From: Rheum nobile | Taxonomy: Eukaryota > Streptophyta > Magnoliopsida > Caryophyllales > Polygonaceae | Direction of reading: 5' to 3' | Length of the DNA: 64,000 nucleotides | NCBI GenBank assembly: GCA_027886185.1 | Contig: WOAB01000728.1 | Location: 2,232,001 to 2,296,000 of the forward strand | Part shown: in pieces, positions 1 through 11,641 of the stretch | Numbering within the stretch: position 1 is the first letter of the stretch | How the letters are laid out: each line of letters starts with the position of its first letter | Made by a program: the position numbers and the translations under genes | Notes under the pieces: generated by a model | What the model was told of the DNA's origin: nothing | The model's input: only the letters and a program-made list of their open reading frames with translations | Databases searched by the model: none

Positions 1-130
1 TTGCTAGTTGGCAATCAAAGGTTTCCACTACAAGGAACTTGTCATTTGTTTGATTGTTTATTTCCGCTGCGAAGGGAACTTAGAATCGATATTCTGAGTT
101 CCTTAAGTTATTATCTAACAATCACGATCC
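1..130 (+). repeat. Partial 5' LTR of element 1
   Basis: Direct repeat of about 1231-1360. It starts inside the LTR at the window edge and ends at GATCC, four bases short of the LTR end seen in the other copy. Confidence 0.75.
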
Positions 131-254
131 ATTGAATGTTCTATCATTAACTTGTAATGTTGTAACTCCCTTAATCTCAACTGGTGTCATGAAATTCAAA
201 GTCCTATTATGTTGCCAGGTTCCTTGTATTTGTCATCATCAAAAAGGGGGAAAT

Positions 255-1364
255 TGTTAGGAAACGGAACTCTGGAACTTAGGTTCCCCTGAGAGTTCAT
301 TTCCTCAGTTTCTCTACTTTTGATGATGACAAATATTATGATACTAATATTTTATCTCAAAGATGTGTTTTAAGGAACCACAAGAATATACCGAAGGGAA
401 GAAAGTCAAACAGGACAAGGGAACCAAAGGAACAAGACAGATGAAGGAAACTAGAGGAACCCAGGTGTGCCCAGAAACCGAGAAATCTGGGGACACACAA
501 CCTCGGACAAAAGGTGTTAAAATCAACTTGTCCGAAGCTTCCAAAAGACTGCCAATACTCAGAGCAAAACAACAACATACCCAGAAACGCTCAACCTCGG
601 ACAGAGAAGGTGAAAGCGACAAGACATAGAGACGTCGCTGTCCAGAAGACAGTTCCCAAGCGGCCAGCTTGTTCAACCTCGGACGAAAGTATTTGGACAA
701 CGACATAGCAAGGCTCGTCTGAGGTAGTTGACCAACCAAGAGAGATTCTGAGCTGCCTAGGTTGTTTGCACATGCCAAGAACAACGTGGATCAAGGAGAA
801 CCATTCATCCTAGGGCAAGCTCAATCTGTGTGAACCCAGAGAGGATCGAGCTGCGAAGAATCCTCTATAAAAGGAAGACTAACCCAAGGGTTATCTAGTA
901 GCACTAAAACACGACTCACACTCATTAGCAAATATCTAGTGTGAACTTCCAAACAAGATCATCAAAGCAAACCGAGATCAAGAGGAACCAGTCAAGGAAG
1001 AAGAGCTGAGTGCTAAGTTCCTGTGACTGTAAGTGATAGTTCCTAGGTGCGAAAGTCTGTTTCTTGGATTGATTATTGATTGTGTTAAGTTATCTAGGAT
1101 TGTCTAACTGTGTGTGAGGCAAAGGAACTATGTGTTCGTTCCTAGGATAAGCTGTAACCAAAAGAGATAAGAAATCAAGAAGTAGACTTTGAAATCCTTT
1201 CAAAAGAAAGGTAGTGGTTTTTATCCTGGATTGCTAGTTGGCAATCAAAGGTTTCCACTATAAGGAACTTGTCATTTGTTTGATTGTTTATTTCCGATGC
1301 GAAGGGAACTTAGAATCGATATTCTGAGTTCCTTAAGTTATTATCTAACAATCACGATCCTACA
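255..1364 (+). repeat. 3' LTR of element 1
   Basis: Begins TGTTAGGAA after a polypurine tract at 241-254 and ends GATCCTACA, so it has TG..CA ends; 1110 bp. A TATA box (CTATAAAAG) at about 865-873 marks the probable U3/R promoter. The sequence is rich in GGAAC and GTTCC words, as is the Copia element at 6260-17005. Confidence 0.8.
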
Positions 1365-1758
1365 ACGCCCCACGGTGGACACCCCATGGAAGGAAGCCTA
1401 AAGACGAGCACGGTTAATGGCATGATTTGCTAACCGTGCCGACCCTCGGATTTGCTCTCGAATAAATGGCACGGTTAACGGCACGGTTTGTTAACCGTGC
1501 AGGACCTTTTTCGGGAGTTAGATGGGCCGTTTTCGCGTGTTGCGTCTTGGGCCCATTAGGTTTAGTCCGTGTTGTTATTTAACCCTAGTTGATCAATTGT
1601 AATCTTTATCGTCATTATCGTTGTCATCACATTATTGAGAGGAGAAAACCCTGGCTTGGTAGTGCCCCCAGACGTAGTCAATTCTTTGACGAACTGGGTT
1701 AACAATTCTCGTGTTCTTTGCTTCGTTTTTATTTTGTTACTACGTTCGAATCCTAACA
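1365..1758 (+). repeat. 5' LTR of element 2, lacking its first ~115 bp
   Basis: Matches 5866-6259. It begins at ACGCCCCACGG exactly where element 1 ends and finishes at ATCCTAACA. The missing first part (equivalent to 5751-5865) probably lies left of the window, on the other side of inserted element 1. Confidence 0.85.
1408..1500 (+). promoter_or_regulatory. Palindromic GCACGGTTA / TAACCGTGC box cluster in the LTR
   Basis: Within about 95 bp the word GCACGGTTA and its complement TAACCGTGC occur four times as two inverted pairs (one box mutated in this copy). The same cluster is at about 5908-6000 in the 3' LTR. The core AACCG/CGGTT resembles plant MYB target sites. A role as a transcription enhancer is inferred from its place upstream in the LTR. 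Confidence 0.5.
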
Positions 1759-1776
1759 ACTAGTATCAGAGCTGGT
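1759..1776 (+). other. Primer binding site of element 2
   Basis: ACTAGTATCAGAGCTGGT follows the LTR end. It matches the 3' end of plant initiator Met-tRNA (TGGTATCAGAGC) except for one G to A change, as expected for Copia elements. Confidence 0.8.
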
Positions 1777-1789
1777 TCTGGTGGTGACG

Positions 1790-4700
1790 ATGGAAGGCGG
1801 AAGATCACCGATGGAGAAGTTCGATGGAACGGATTTCGGATTCTGGAAGATGCAGATCGAAGATTACCTGTACGGTAAAGATCTGTATTTGCCGCTGGGT
1901 GAGAAGCCGGAAGACATGAAGGACGACGAGTGGAAGTTACTGGACAGGAAAGCGATGAGCGTGGTCCGCCTATCGCTGTCCAGGAACGTGGCGCATCACA
2001 CGGTCAAGGCAGAGACGTCGAAGGGCATGCTGGAAATCCTTTTCGCAATGTATGAGAAACCCTCTGCGGTGAACAAGGTTCACCTGATGCGGCGGTTGTT
2101 TAATCTGCGGATGACGGAGAGTACATCGGTGACCAATCACTTGAACGAGTTCAACATGACGATCGCACAACTGAGTTCAGTTGAGATCGATTTCGACGAT
2201 GAGGTACAAGCCCTAATACTGTTATCCTCTTTACCAGAAAGTTGGGGCGGGACAGTTACTGTTGTTAGTGCTTTGGCGGGGAAGGCAAAGATCAAGTTTG
2301 ATGATGTCAGGAATCTGATTATCAACGAAGAAATTCGCAGGAAGGCGTCAGGTACTGCTTCGGGATCAGCCTTGAACACGGGTAACAGGGGCAGGTCAGA
2401 CTCTAAGAAGTCGAATCGTGGTAGATCGAAGTCTAGAGGGAAGGATAAATCCAAAGACAAGAGCAGGATCAAGTGTTGGAATTGTGATGAAAACGGTCAT
2501 TACAAGAGTGAATGTAAGGCACCGTTGAAAGATAAATCAGCGAATTCAGCCAGTGAAGATATTGCAGATGCGTTGACTCTGAGCGATTCAACGATAGGAA
2601 CCACTGCAAATGCATCGATTTTGAGTGCGAGCAGTCCATTGGAGTCTTGGGTGTTAGACTCTAGAGCTTCGTTTCATTCATGCAGCAGTGCTGATATATT
2701 GGATTGCTACACCTTTGGAGATTTCGGAAAAGTCTATCTTGCTGATGATGAGGCTTTGAAAATCGTGGGGAAGGGTGATGTGCGAATCAAGGCGTCGAAT
2801 GGATCTGTGCTAAAGTTGCATGGAGTAAGGCATATTCCTGGTTTGAAAAGAAACCTGCTTTCCATTGGTCAGTTGGATGACGAGGGTTATGAAGCAACCT
2901 TTGGCTGCAATAGCTGGAAGATAACCAAAGGAGCTATGGTGGTAGCTCGAGGAAAGAAGGAGGGAACGTTATACATGACAAGCAACGTCCGGGATAGCAT
3001 TGTTGTTGCAGGAGTAAACTGTGACGCAGATTTGTGGCACTGTCGTCTGGACCACATGAGTCAGAAAGGGATGAAGGTGCTATGCTCGAAGGGTTTGCTG
3101 CCAGGTCTCAAATCCGTTGATATCGGATTGTGTGAAGACTGTGTGCTCGAGAAGCAGAAAATGGTAAGCTTTGCGAAGGGCGGCAGAACCTTGAAGAAGC
3201 AGAAGTTGGAGTTGATCCACAACGACTTATGGGGGCCATCACCTGTGACATCTCTGGGTAGAGCGTCATACTACATGACCTTCATTGACGATGCTACAAG
3301 AAAGGTATGGGTCTATTTTCTGAAGCAAAAGTCTGATGCATTTGACTCTTTCAGAAAGTGGAAGGCTCTAGTAGAAACTGAGACAGGTCTTAAAGTGAAG
3401 TGTTTGAGATCTGATAATGGTGGGGAGTATGAGTTTCGTGAGTTCAAGGAGTTTTGTGCTGAGAATGGAATTCGCATGGAGAAAACCTTAAAAGGAACCC
3501 CTCAAGAGAACGTCATCGCTGAACGTATGAACAGGACCCTGAATGAACGTGCTAGGAGCATGAGGCTGAAGTGTGGGCTTCTGAAGATGTTCTGAGCGGA
3601 TGCAGTCAATACTACTGCATTCTTGATCAACCGAGGGCCATTTACTCCCTTGGAGAATGGGATTCCAGAGGAGGCTTGGAGTGGCAAAGAAGTAAATCTG
3701 TCATTTCTTCGGATATTTGGGTGCGTTTCATATGTTCATATTGCTCATGTTGAGAGAAGCAAGCTGGATGCAAATTCTATCAAGTGCATGTTTATTAGAT
3801 ATGGTGGTGATGATTTCGGATATCGGTTCTGGCATGACCAGAACAGAAAGGTTATTCACAGTCGAGACGTCGTATTCAATGAGCAGGTGATGTACAAGGA
3901 TAGTCTGGGTGCATCAGAAACAGCTAGTACAGGACCTGAGGTTGTGGAGTTAGATATTTCAAACTCGGGTGAGAGCAAGGTGGTTCGTAACGACCAAGAG
4001 GCTGTTAAGAAGGAGTCGAGCACCCCAGTGATTCCACTGTGGAGGTCCACTAGAGAGCATGGATCGCCTGATAGATTTTCGCCTTCAAACTACTATCTTT
4101 TGTTGACTGATGGTGGTGAGCCAGAGTGTTATGCAGAGGCATCTCGTGGAGAACATGTGAGCAAGTGGAAGCTCGCCATGGATGATGAGATGGATTCGTT
4201 GTTGACCAACGGAACCTGGGAACTAGTTGAGCTTCCAACAAGCAAGAAGGCATTGCATAACAAGTGGGTTTACAGAATCAAGGAGGAGGCGAATGGAAGC
4301 AAGCATTACAAGGCATGGCTGGTTGTGAAAGGATTTTAGCAGAAATACAGTATTGACTATACTGGCGTTTTTACTCCTGTGGTGAAACTGACTACTATAC
4401 GTTTAGTGCTGAGTATGGTGGCTGTAGAGAACCTAGAGTTACAGCAGATGGATGTAAAAACGGTCTTCCTTCATGGGGACTTAGATGAAGACATCTACAT
4501 GAAGCAACCTGAGGGCTATGTGTCAAAGGGTAACGCTGAGCTTGTGTCCAAGTTGAACAAGAGCTTGTATGGTCTGAAACAAGCTCTGAGGCAGCGGTAC
4601 AAGAAGTTTGATGGATTCATGCACGAAATTGAGTTCGTGAGGAGTGAAGCTGACCATTGTTGCTACTTCAAGAAGGTTGACAACGGCTACATCATATTGC

Positions 4701-5671
4701 TGCTATATGTTGATGACATGCTGATAGCAGGCTCTAGTGCTCGAGAAGTGAGCAAGTTGAAGAAGCAGTTGTCTGAACGGTTTGCCATGAAGGACCTTGG
4801 AGAGGCTAAACAGATTCTGGGTATGGGGATTGATCGAGATAGGAAGGCTGGAAAGTTGTATCTGTCGCAGGCTGAGTATATCAAGAAGGTCTTAAAGAGA
4901 TTCAGTATGCAAGATGCGAAGCCAGCCAAAGTTCCTTTGGGTAGCCATTTCAAGGTATCTAATAGGGACTCACCTAAGAGTGAAGAAGGGCGTGCGCAGA
5001 TGCAAAGGACTCCATATGCTTCAGCAATTGGCAGTTTAATGTATGCAATGGTGTGTACAAGGCCAGACATTGCACATGCAGTGGGAGTGGTTAGTCGCTT
5101 TATGGGGAACCCTGGGAAGGAGCATTGGGAAGCTGTGAAATGGATCCTTAGATACTTGAAAGGTACCACAGAGCAAGTCTTGTGCTTTGAAGGCAAGGAA
5201 GTCGTGCTAGCAGGGTATGTGGATGCAGACTTGGCATCAAGTGACATCGATAAGAAAAGGAGTACAACCGGGTATGTCTTTACATTGGGTGGTACTACGG
5301 TCTATTGGGCTTCTAAGCTGCAGAAAGTTGTAGCTTTGTCTACTGCAGAAGCTGAGTATGTTGCAGTGACTGAGGCTAGCAAGGAGATGGTATGGTTGCA
5401 GAATTTCTTGCGTGAATTGGGGAAGGAGCAGGGGGACAACATTCTATACAACGATAGTCAGAATGCCATCCACTTGGCGAAGAATCCAGCATTTCATTCG
5501 AGGACTAAGCACATAGAGTTGAAGTATCACTACATACGGCATCTCTTGGAAAGAAAGGTCTTGTAGTTGATGAAGATTCGTGGAACTGAGAATCCTGCAG
5601 ACATGCTGACTAAGGTTGTGACCTTAGAGAAGTTGAAGCTTTGCATGGCTTCAACAAGCCTTGGTAACTGA
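1790..5671 (+). pseudogene. gag-pol polyprotein of Tnt1-like Copia, three nonsense codons
   Basis: One frame runs from ATG 1790 (MEGGRSPMEKF) to TGA 5669-5671. The order is: gag with a UBN2/DUF4219-type core; zinc knuckle CWNCDENGHYKSEC at about 2474-2515; aspartic protease near 2648 reading D-S-R where D-S/T-G/A is normal; pre-integrase LWHCRLDH; integrase core with SDNGGEYE near 3415; reverse transcriptase with YVDDM near 4705; RNase H with STAEAEY near 5340. In-frame stops lie at 3593-3595 (TGA, where family members have Trp), 4337-4339 (TAG, where Gln is usual) and 5564-5566 (TAG). The first two fit C to T or G to A decay. The protease Arg and the GTPQENVIAER wording (usually with N-G) also suggest loss of function. 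No frameshift was seen. Confidence 0.9.
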
Positions 5672-5750
5672 GTTGAAGGCCTAGCACTACTACCAGATAT
5701 GGGTTGATGAGGAGGACGATTATGATTGGATCAGTCTCCAGGTGGGAGAT

Positions 5751-6259
5751 TGTTGGTTTATGGAGCCTGAAGCATAAAGGAAGGACGCGTAAAGGCTCGT
5801 ACGGTCACCGACACGATTTGCAGAGAAGGCAACTGAGAGGAGCCGCCACCCCGCGGTGGAACTGGACGCCCCGCGGTGGACACCCCACGGAAGGAAGCCT
5901 AAAGACGAGCACGGTTAATGGCACGGTTTGCTAACCGTGCCGACCCTCGGATTTGCTCTCGAATAAATGGCACGGTTAACGGCACGGTTTGTTAACCGTA
6001 CAGGACCTTTTTCGGGAGTTAGATGGGCCGTTTTCGCGTGTTGCGTCTTGGGCCCATTAGGTTTAGTCCGTGTTGTTATTTAATCCTAGTTGATCAATTG
6101 TAATCTTTATCGTCGTTATCGTTGTCATCACATTATTGAGAGGAGAAAATCCTGGCTTGGTAGTGCCCCCAGACGTAGTCAATTCTTTGACGAACTGGGT
6201 TAACAATTCTCGTGTTCCTTGCTTCGTTTTTCTTTCGTTACTACGTTCGAATCCTAACA
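5751..6259 (+). repeat. 3' LTR of element 2
   Basis: 509 bp, TGTTGG to CCTAACA, directly after the polypurine tract AGGTGGGAGAT (5740-5750). It is complete and defines the full LTR. Confidence 0.9.
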
Positions 6260-6774
6260 GACACAATATCCGAGACGGCGACAGAGAAAGCACACAAGCA
6301 ACGACCTTTTCAGTTCCCCTTAGTTCCTTAGAAGTACCTGGCTAGGGAAGGCTTTGGATGCATATATTTAGTGGGTATTTAAATCATGAAAAGTACACAT
6401 CCAAAAGCATATAAATAGCAGGAAGGAAATTTTGACGCTAAACTAGTAAGTTCTCAGTTGTGGACTAATCAAAAGAAGGTTCATAGGGAACTGGGAAGCC
6501 AGGTTATGGACAACTTATAATCAATCATCCTTTCGGCTTATAATATGGGTTCAGAGATCAGATTGATTATATATTGTTGAAAGAAATACAATCAAGAGAT
6601 TCACACAACGCATGAAGGCGAGAAGAATGTCCAACTAATATCATAACAATAAACACATAAAGGCAGAGATGGACAAGAGAAGCAGTAAACATAGTTCCTA
6701 ACTAGTTACCAAAGAAAATAATAAGTCACATAACTAGTCAATACCAGGGAAATAGGCAAGGGAACTCAGAACCG
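6260..6774 (-). other. 3' non-coding interior of element 3
   Basis: Lies between the end of RNase H (6775) and the junction with element 2 (6259/6260). It keeps the GTTCC-rich style of the element but has no open frame and no similarity by eye to the LTR at 16171-17005. Confidence 0.5.
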
Positions 6775-9700
6775 CTAAGCTATGGAAATCATTCCAAGAA
6801 GGAATCTAAAGTACTCATAAGGTTCTCGATTAAGGGCTTTTGTGAATATATCAGCAATTTGTTCCTCAGTACGACAATGTTCCATAATAATGATCCCTTT
6901 TTCCACGTTATCTCTCAAAAAGTGGTGCCTTATGTCAATATGCTTAGACTTGGAGTGAAAGACAGGATTTTTAGATATGCTAATGGCACTAGTATTATCA
7001 TACAGAATTTTGAGAGGTCCATAGGATTTACCAAAGTCCGCGAGTTGTTGTTTGAGCCAGAGGAGTTGAGCACAGCAAGCAGCAGTAATGTATTCAGACT
7101 CAGTGGTGGAGAGAGATATGGAGGTTTGCTTCTTGGAGCCCCATGTGATCAGGCAGGGGCCAAGGAACTGAGCCATTCCAGAAGTGCTTTTTCTGTTCTA
7201 GAGGAATCCAGCATAATCAGCATCCGTGTAGGAGAGGAGCTCGAAGTCACAGTGTTTGGGGTACCAAAGACAGAGATTTTCAGTTCCCTTCAGATATCGG
7301 AGAATTTGTTTCACAGCAGCCATGTGCTTTGAGCGAGGGTCAGCCTGAAAGCGAGCACAAAGACACACAAAATACATAATATCTGGTCTACTAGCAGTTA
7401 GGTAGAGAAGGGAACCTATCATTTGCCTGTATAAGGATTTATCAGGCTTGGGATCAGAATCTTCTAGCGTGAGCTTGGTTGCTGGGGAAATGGGAGTTGC
7501 AAAGGGTTTGCAAGTGTCCATCTTGAATTTTCTAAGAAGTTCCTTCACATACTTTTGTTGATGGATTTGAGTTCCCTCTGAGAGCTGATTCACTTGAAGA
7601 CCTAGGAAGAAGGTCAGTTCCCCAATCATGCCCATCTCGAATTCACTGCTCATTAAGTTCTTGAACTTTTCTACAAGAGAGAGGTTAGTGGAACCAAAGA
7701 TAATGTCATCGACATATACTTGAACAACCAAGATATCATCCTTAACTTCCAGTAAGAAAAGAGTTTTATCAATCAAACATCTTCTGTATCCATTGGATAA
7801 CAGGAACTGAGCAAGACGGTCATACCATGCACGGGGAGCCTACTTTAGCCCATAGAGAGCTTTGTCTAGGAAGTAGACGTAGTCCGGATGCTCCCTGTCC
7901 TCAAATCCAGGGGGCTGTTTGACATACACTTCCTCTTGAAGAATTCCATTTAGGAAGGCAGTTTTGACATCCATTTGGAAGAGCTGGAATCCCTTGTGGG
8001 CGGCAAAGGCAATCATTAGGCGAATGGCCTCTATTCGTGCAACAGGAGCAAGCGTCTCATCGTAGTCAATTCCCTCTTGTTGATTGTACCCTTGAGCTAC
8101 CAGACGAGCTTTGTTCCTTGTGACGACACCTGAGTCATCAAGTTTGTTGCGAAAGATCCACTTAGTTCCTATGATGGTTCTGTTGGAAGGACATGGAACT
8201 AAGCGCCAGACTTTGTTACGATCAAATTCATGTAATTCCTCTTGCATTGCATGAATCCAGTCTGGATCAGTGAGTGCTTCTTTGTAGTTCTTGGGCTCTA
8301 CAAGAGATAAGAAGGCATTGAAAGCACAAAAGTTATTCAGATAGGATCTAGTGGTGGTACATGGTTTGTGATATGGAGTTATGATTAGATCCACGGGATG
8401 AGAGCCTTTGTACTTGTAGTTGGGAACAAGAATGGAGTCATCGGTCACACCAGGATGTGTGACATCAGGATTTCCATCAGCAGAATCATTCGAGTTTCCA
8501 AAACCATGAGCATCAGAGTTTCTTTCAGCATTATCATCAGTGTTTCCTTCAGAGTGGTCATCGGGGTACCCTTCAACGTGGGAACTGGAAGCAGGAGCAT
8601 CGGGGTTCCCTCCATCGATGACTTGGGGACTCTCATTTGATGGATTGTCATTTTGTTGATCATGATGCGGAGAGACAAGAGAGATATGCTCAGCAGGATC
8701 AGACGAGTTCCCAACAGAATCGCCAGACAAGTTTAGAGAGAACTCCAGAGTAGAGGAGGGATTTGCTTCATCGGAGTCATCAACAATAGTTGGAGAGCTA
8801 AAGGGTTCCTGTTGCATGTTAGAGAAAGCAAATTCATTGAACACAACATGAACACTTTCCTCAATCTTTTGAGTTCGAAGGTTGAACACTTTGTAGGCCT
8901 TGTTGTTGCTGACGTAGCCAAGGAATATGCCTTCATCACTTCTGGGATCAAATTTCCCAATGGGATCTTTACCGTTGTTGTGCACAAAGCATTGTACCCA
9001 AAGACCCGTAGATGGGAAATGTTAGGAACTCTGCCTTTCAGGAGCTCATAGGAAGTCTTTTCAGTCATAGGACGGAGCATGGCTCGATTCAGAATGTAGC
9101 ACACGGTGTTTACTGCCTCCGCCCAGAACCTGTGAGGGAGACCAGCAGATATGAGCATAGTGTGAGACATGTCCTCCAAGGTCCTATTTTTCCTTTCGAC
9201 AACTCCATTCAGTTGAGGAGTACGAGGAGCTGAGAAATTGTGAGAGATTCCCTTGTCCTTGCAAAAAGTTAGAAACTTGGCATTTTTGAACTCAGTTCCA
9301 TGATCGGAACGAGTGGCACGAATAGTGTGGCCAAGGGAGTTCTCAAGAGTGGGAACTATAGCTGAGAACCTGTCAAAAACTTCATCTTTTGATTTTATGA
9401 ATATGGTCCAGGTGAAGCGAGAGAAATCATCAACCAGTACAAGAATATACATGTTCCCTCCAAGGCTTTGAGTACGCATGGGACCACATAAATCCATATG
9501 AACCAGTTCAAGAGGATGAGAGGAACTGATCTCAGATTTAGACTTAAAGGATCTGCGTACCTGTTTCCCCCTAACACAGTCTGAGCAAATATTGTTTTTT
9601 TCAATTTGAACAGAGGGAAGTCCTCTCACCAGTTCCTTCTTGTGCAACTTATGGATAAGCTGAGGGCTAGCATGGCCAAGTCTTTGATGCCATATTGTCG

Positions 9701-11641
9701 TTCTATCACCTATAGAATACAAGCAAAGATTTTCCTCAGGAATGAAGCTTGTGTCTACGATATAGACATTGTTGTAGCGTTTCCCTTTCAATAGAGTTTT
9801 GTGTGTCTCTGGATTCAGCACGAAGCATTCTTTGGGAGTGAATAAGACATGGTTCTCCCCTTGGTCGCAAAGCTGAGACACACTCATTAGATCAAAACCC
9901 AAATTGTCAACAAGATGAACATCACTTACCTGTACTTTGTCAGTTAGGTCCACGCATCCAACGCCACAAATGACTCATTTTCTCTTGTCACCGAAGGAAA
10001 TCTTTCCTCCATTGTATTTCTGAAGTGAGTGCAGTTTCTTCCTGTTTCCAGTCATATGGCATGAAGCTCCACTGTCTATGTACCATTTCTCTTCTTTACT
10101 CACTTCAGCCTGCACAATTAAACATCATTTCTTACGAACCCAGGTCGGCTGACCGTTCCCGGGTTTGTTAGGAGGAGAGTTCCTAGGTGGATTAACATGA
10201 TCAGTTCCCTAAGAAGGAGAATAATAATAATAGGGATCATTCAAGTCAGAAATTTCAGTTCTTTTCCTATTATCTTTCCTCATATAGTTCCTCTTCTTAG
10301 AGGCTTTTTCCTCGTCTTTTTCCTTCTTGTTGCATTCGTCAATGTTGTGACCTTGGTTCCCACAGTACCAGCAAACCCGATTGTTGGGAATCCAGAGGTA
10401 CTTACCCTTTTTACGAAAGGGAATTGAGTTGGCTTTCTTTCTTTCCCTTAGGTCAACCTTTTTCCTGGGAGTATTTTACCCAATTCCCTTATACATCTCA
10501 TGTATCTTAGAATCATTTGGAGCGCATGGAAGGTTTTCATTAGATTCATTTTGAAGGACCTTGATTCTTTCTTACAAGTATTCATTTTTGCAGTTTGAGG
10601 TTTGAAGAGCTAAATCAAGTCTTTCATTTCTAGCCTGAAGATCACTAGACACTTTATCAAGGTCACTATGAGCATGACAAGGAGGGGGGGGGGGGAGTCA
10701 GATGAGTCATTTGGAAGATAACCTATTCCAGCCTTAGGTCTCACAAAAATAGTTTGAGTAATAGTCTTTTCATGAATGCAATCAGAGAGAGAGTCAAGTT
10801 TATCAATGATAGACATCAGCAATTCATGGTCAGGAGAGGAACTAGCAAGGGAACTGTTACCAAGATTCAGTTTATCATGCAAATCACACGTAGGACAAAT
10901 GACATGCGAGGTGTTACTAGACTTAGAAGCATCCTCAAATTTCTTACACCAAACAACATTCTCATCAGTTAAGCAAGAAATTTCTTCTTCATTTTCAGTT
11001 ATCTTTTCTTGCAGAGAGTTGTTTTCATCGCTAAGTTTGATAATCAGTTTAATCAAGTGCTTTTTATCATACTTAGAGAGAGTTTCAGTGAGTTCAGCAG
11101 ACGATACCTCCAGTTTAGTAGGGTCTGAGTCAACACTTGGGTTTGTATTTGCCATGAGACAAACGTCAAGGGAACTGGTATCGAGTTCCCTTGAAGATGA
11201 CGTTTCAGCAATCAGACACTGTCCAGCGGATAAGTCGTCTGGTTCCCCTTCAGATTCTTCATCATTGTCACCCCATGTGGATGTAGCAACCAACGCCTTT
11301 TTCTGTTGTGGATCAGCATCCTCCTTCTTGTTTGGGCAATTTTTAGCAAGATGCCCAACCTGGTTGCATTGGTATCATCTGAATTCCTTGTGTTCCCTCT
11401 TGAAGTCTTTCCTCGGGAACTTGCCTTTTTGAAAGTTCCTTACAGTGCGAGTCAGAAGAGCAATGATCTCATCATCATTTTCTTCATCAGAGTTTTCATT
11501 AGTCTTCAGCCTTTCCATAACTTTGGTCAGCATCAGGGCAATGCTCTGATCAGTTTTCACTTGCTCAGTTCCCTTAGCCTTGTCTTCTTGTCACTGGAGT
11601 TGACCAATGAGTTCCTGAACAGGGAGAACTCTGATGGAAGG
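6775..11641 (-). pseudogene. gag (C-terminal part) and pol of element 3, broken
   Basis: Minus-strand domains from high to low coordinates: gag knuckle QCNQVGHLAKNC near 11330-11375, whose first Cys position is a TGA (11375-11377); acidic coiled-coil-like segment to about 10700; an 11-G run (10685-10695) that shifts the frame; second knuckle CWYCGNQGHNIDEC (10332-10373); protease WYIDSGASCHMTG (10060-10085); pre-integrase and integrase (about 9950-8990); RT with YVDDI (7702-7716); RNase H with STTESEY and KALN (to 6775). Further breaks: TGA 9975-9977, a one-base deletion near 8990-9000 in the integrase tail, TAG 7840-7842 in RT and TAG 7198-7200 in RNase H. The catalytic motifs themselves look normal. 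Confidence 0.88.

Larger units (their letters stand above)
1..1364 (+). mobile_element. Internally deleted LTR retrotransposon (element 1), left end outside the window
   Basis: The first 130 bases repeat, with few changes, the bases at about 1231-1360, which are the end of a complete LTR at 255-1364. Between the two copies lies only about 125 bp, ending in a purine tract (AAAAAGGGGGAAAT) directly before the LTR start TGTTAG. No gag or pol remains, and the left copy breaks off at GATCC before the expected TACA and primer site, so the interior was lost by deletion. The LTR is clearly related to that of the reverse Copia element at 6260-17005 (compare 255-340 with the complement of 16920-17005), so this is probably a deletion derivative of the same family. 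Its right end abuts the truncated 5' LTR of the next element at ACGCC. Confidence 0.75.
1365..6259 (+). mobile_element. Copia LTR retrotransposon, Tnt1-like (element 2)
   Basis: Order: 5' LTR (truncated at its left by element 1), Met-tRNA-like primer site, one gag-pol reading frame, purine tract, 3' LTR. The gag-protease-integrase-RT-RNase H order is the Copia order, and the wording of the domains matches the Tnt1/Tork group. The two LTRs differ at roughly nine positions in about 390 aligned bases by eye, mostly C/T or G/A, so insertion is fairly recent. The coding frame carries three internal stops, so it is not autonomous now. Confidence 0.9.

Noticed and set aside
344..794. Overlapping frames of 60-146 codons on both strands
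   Set aside because: They lie inside the LTR of element 1, have no domain, and are out of keeping with the LTR structure.
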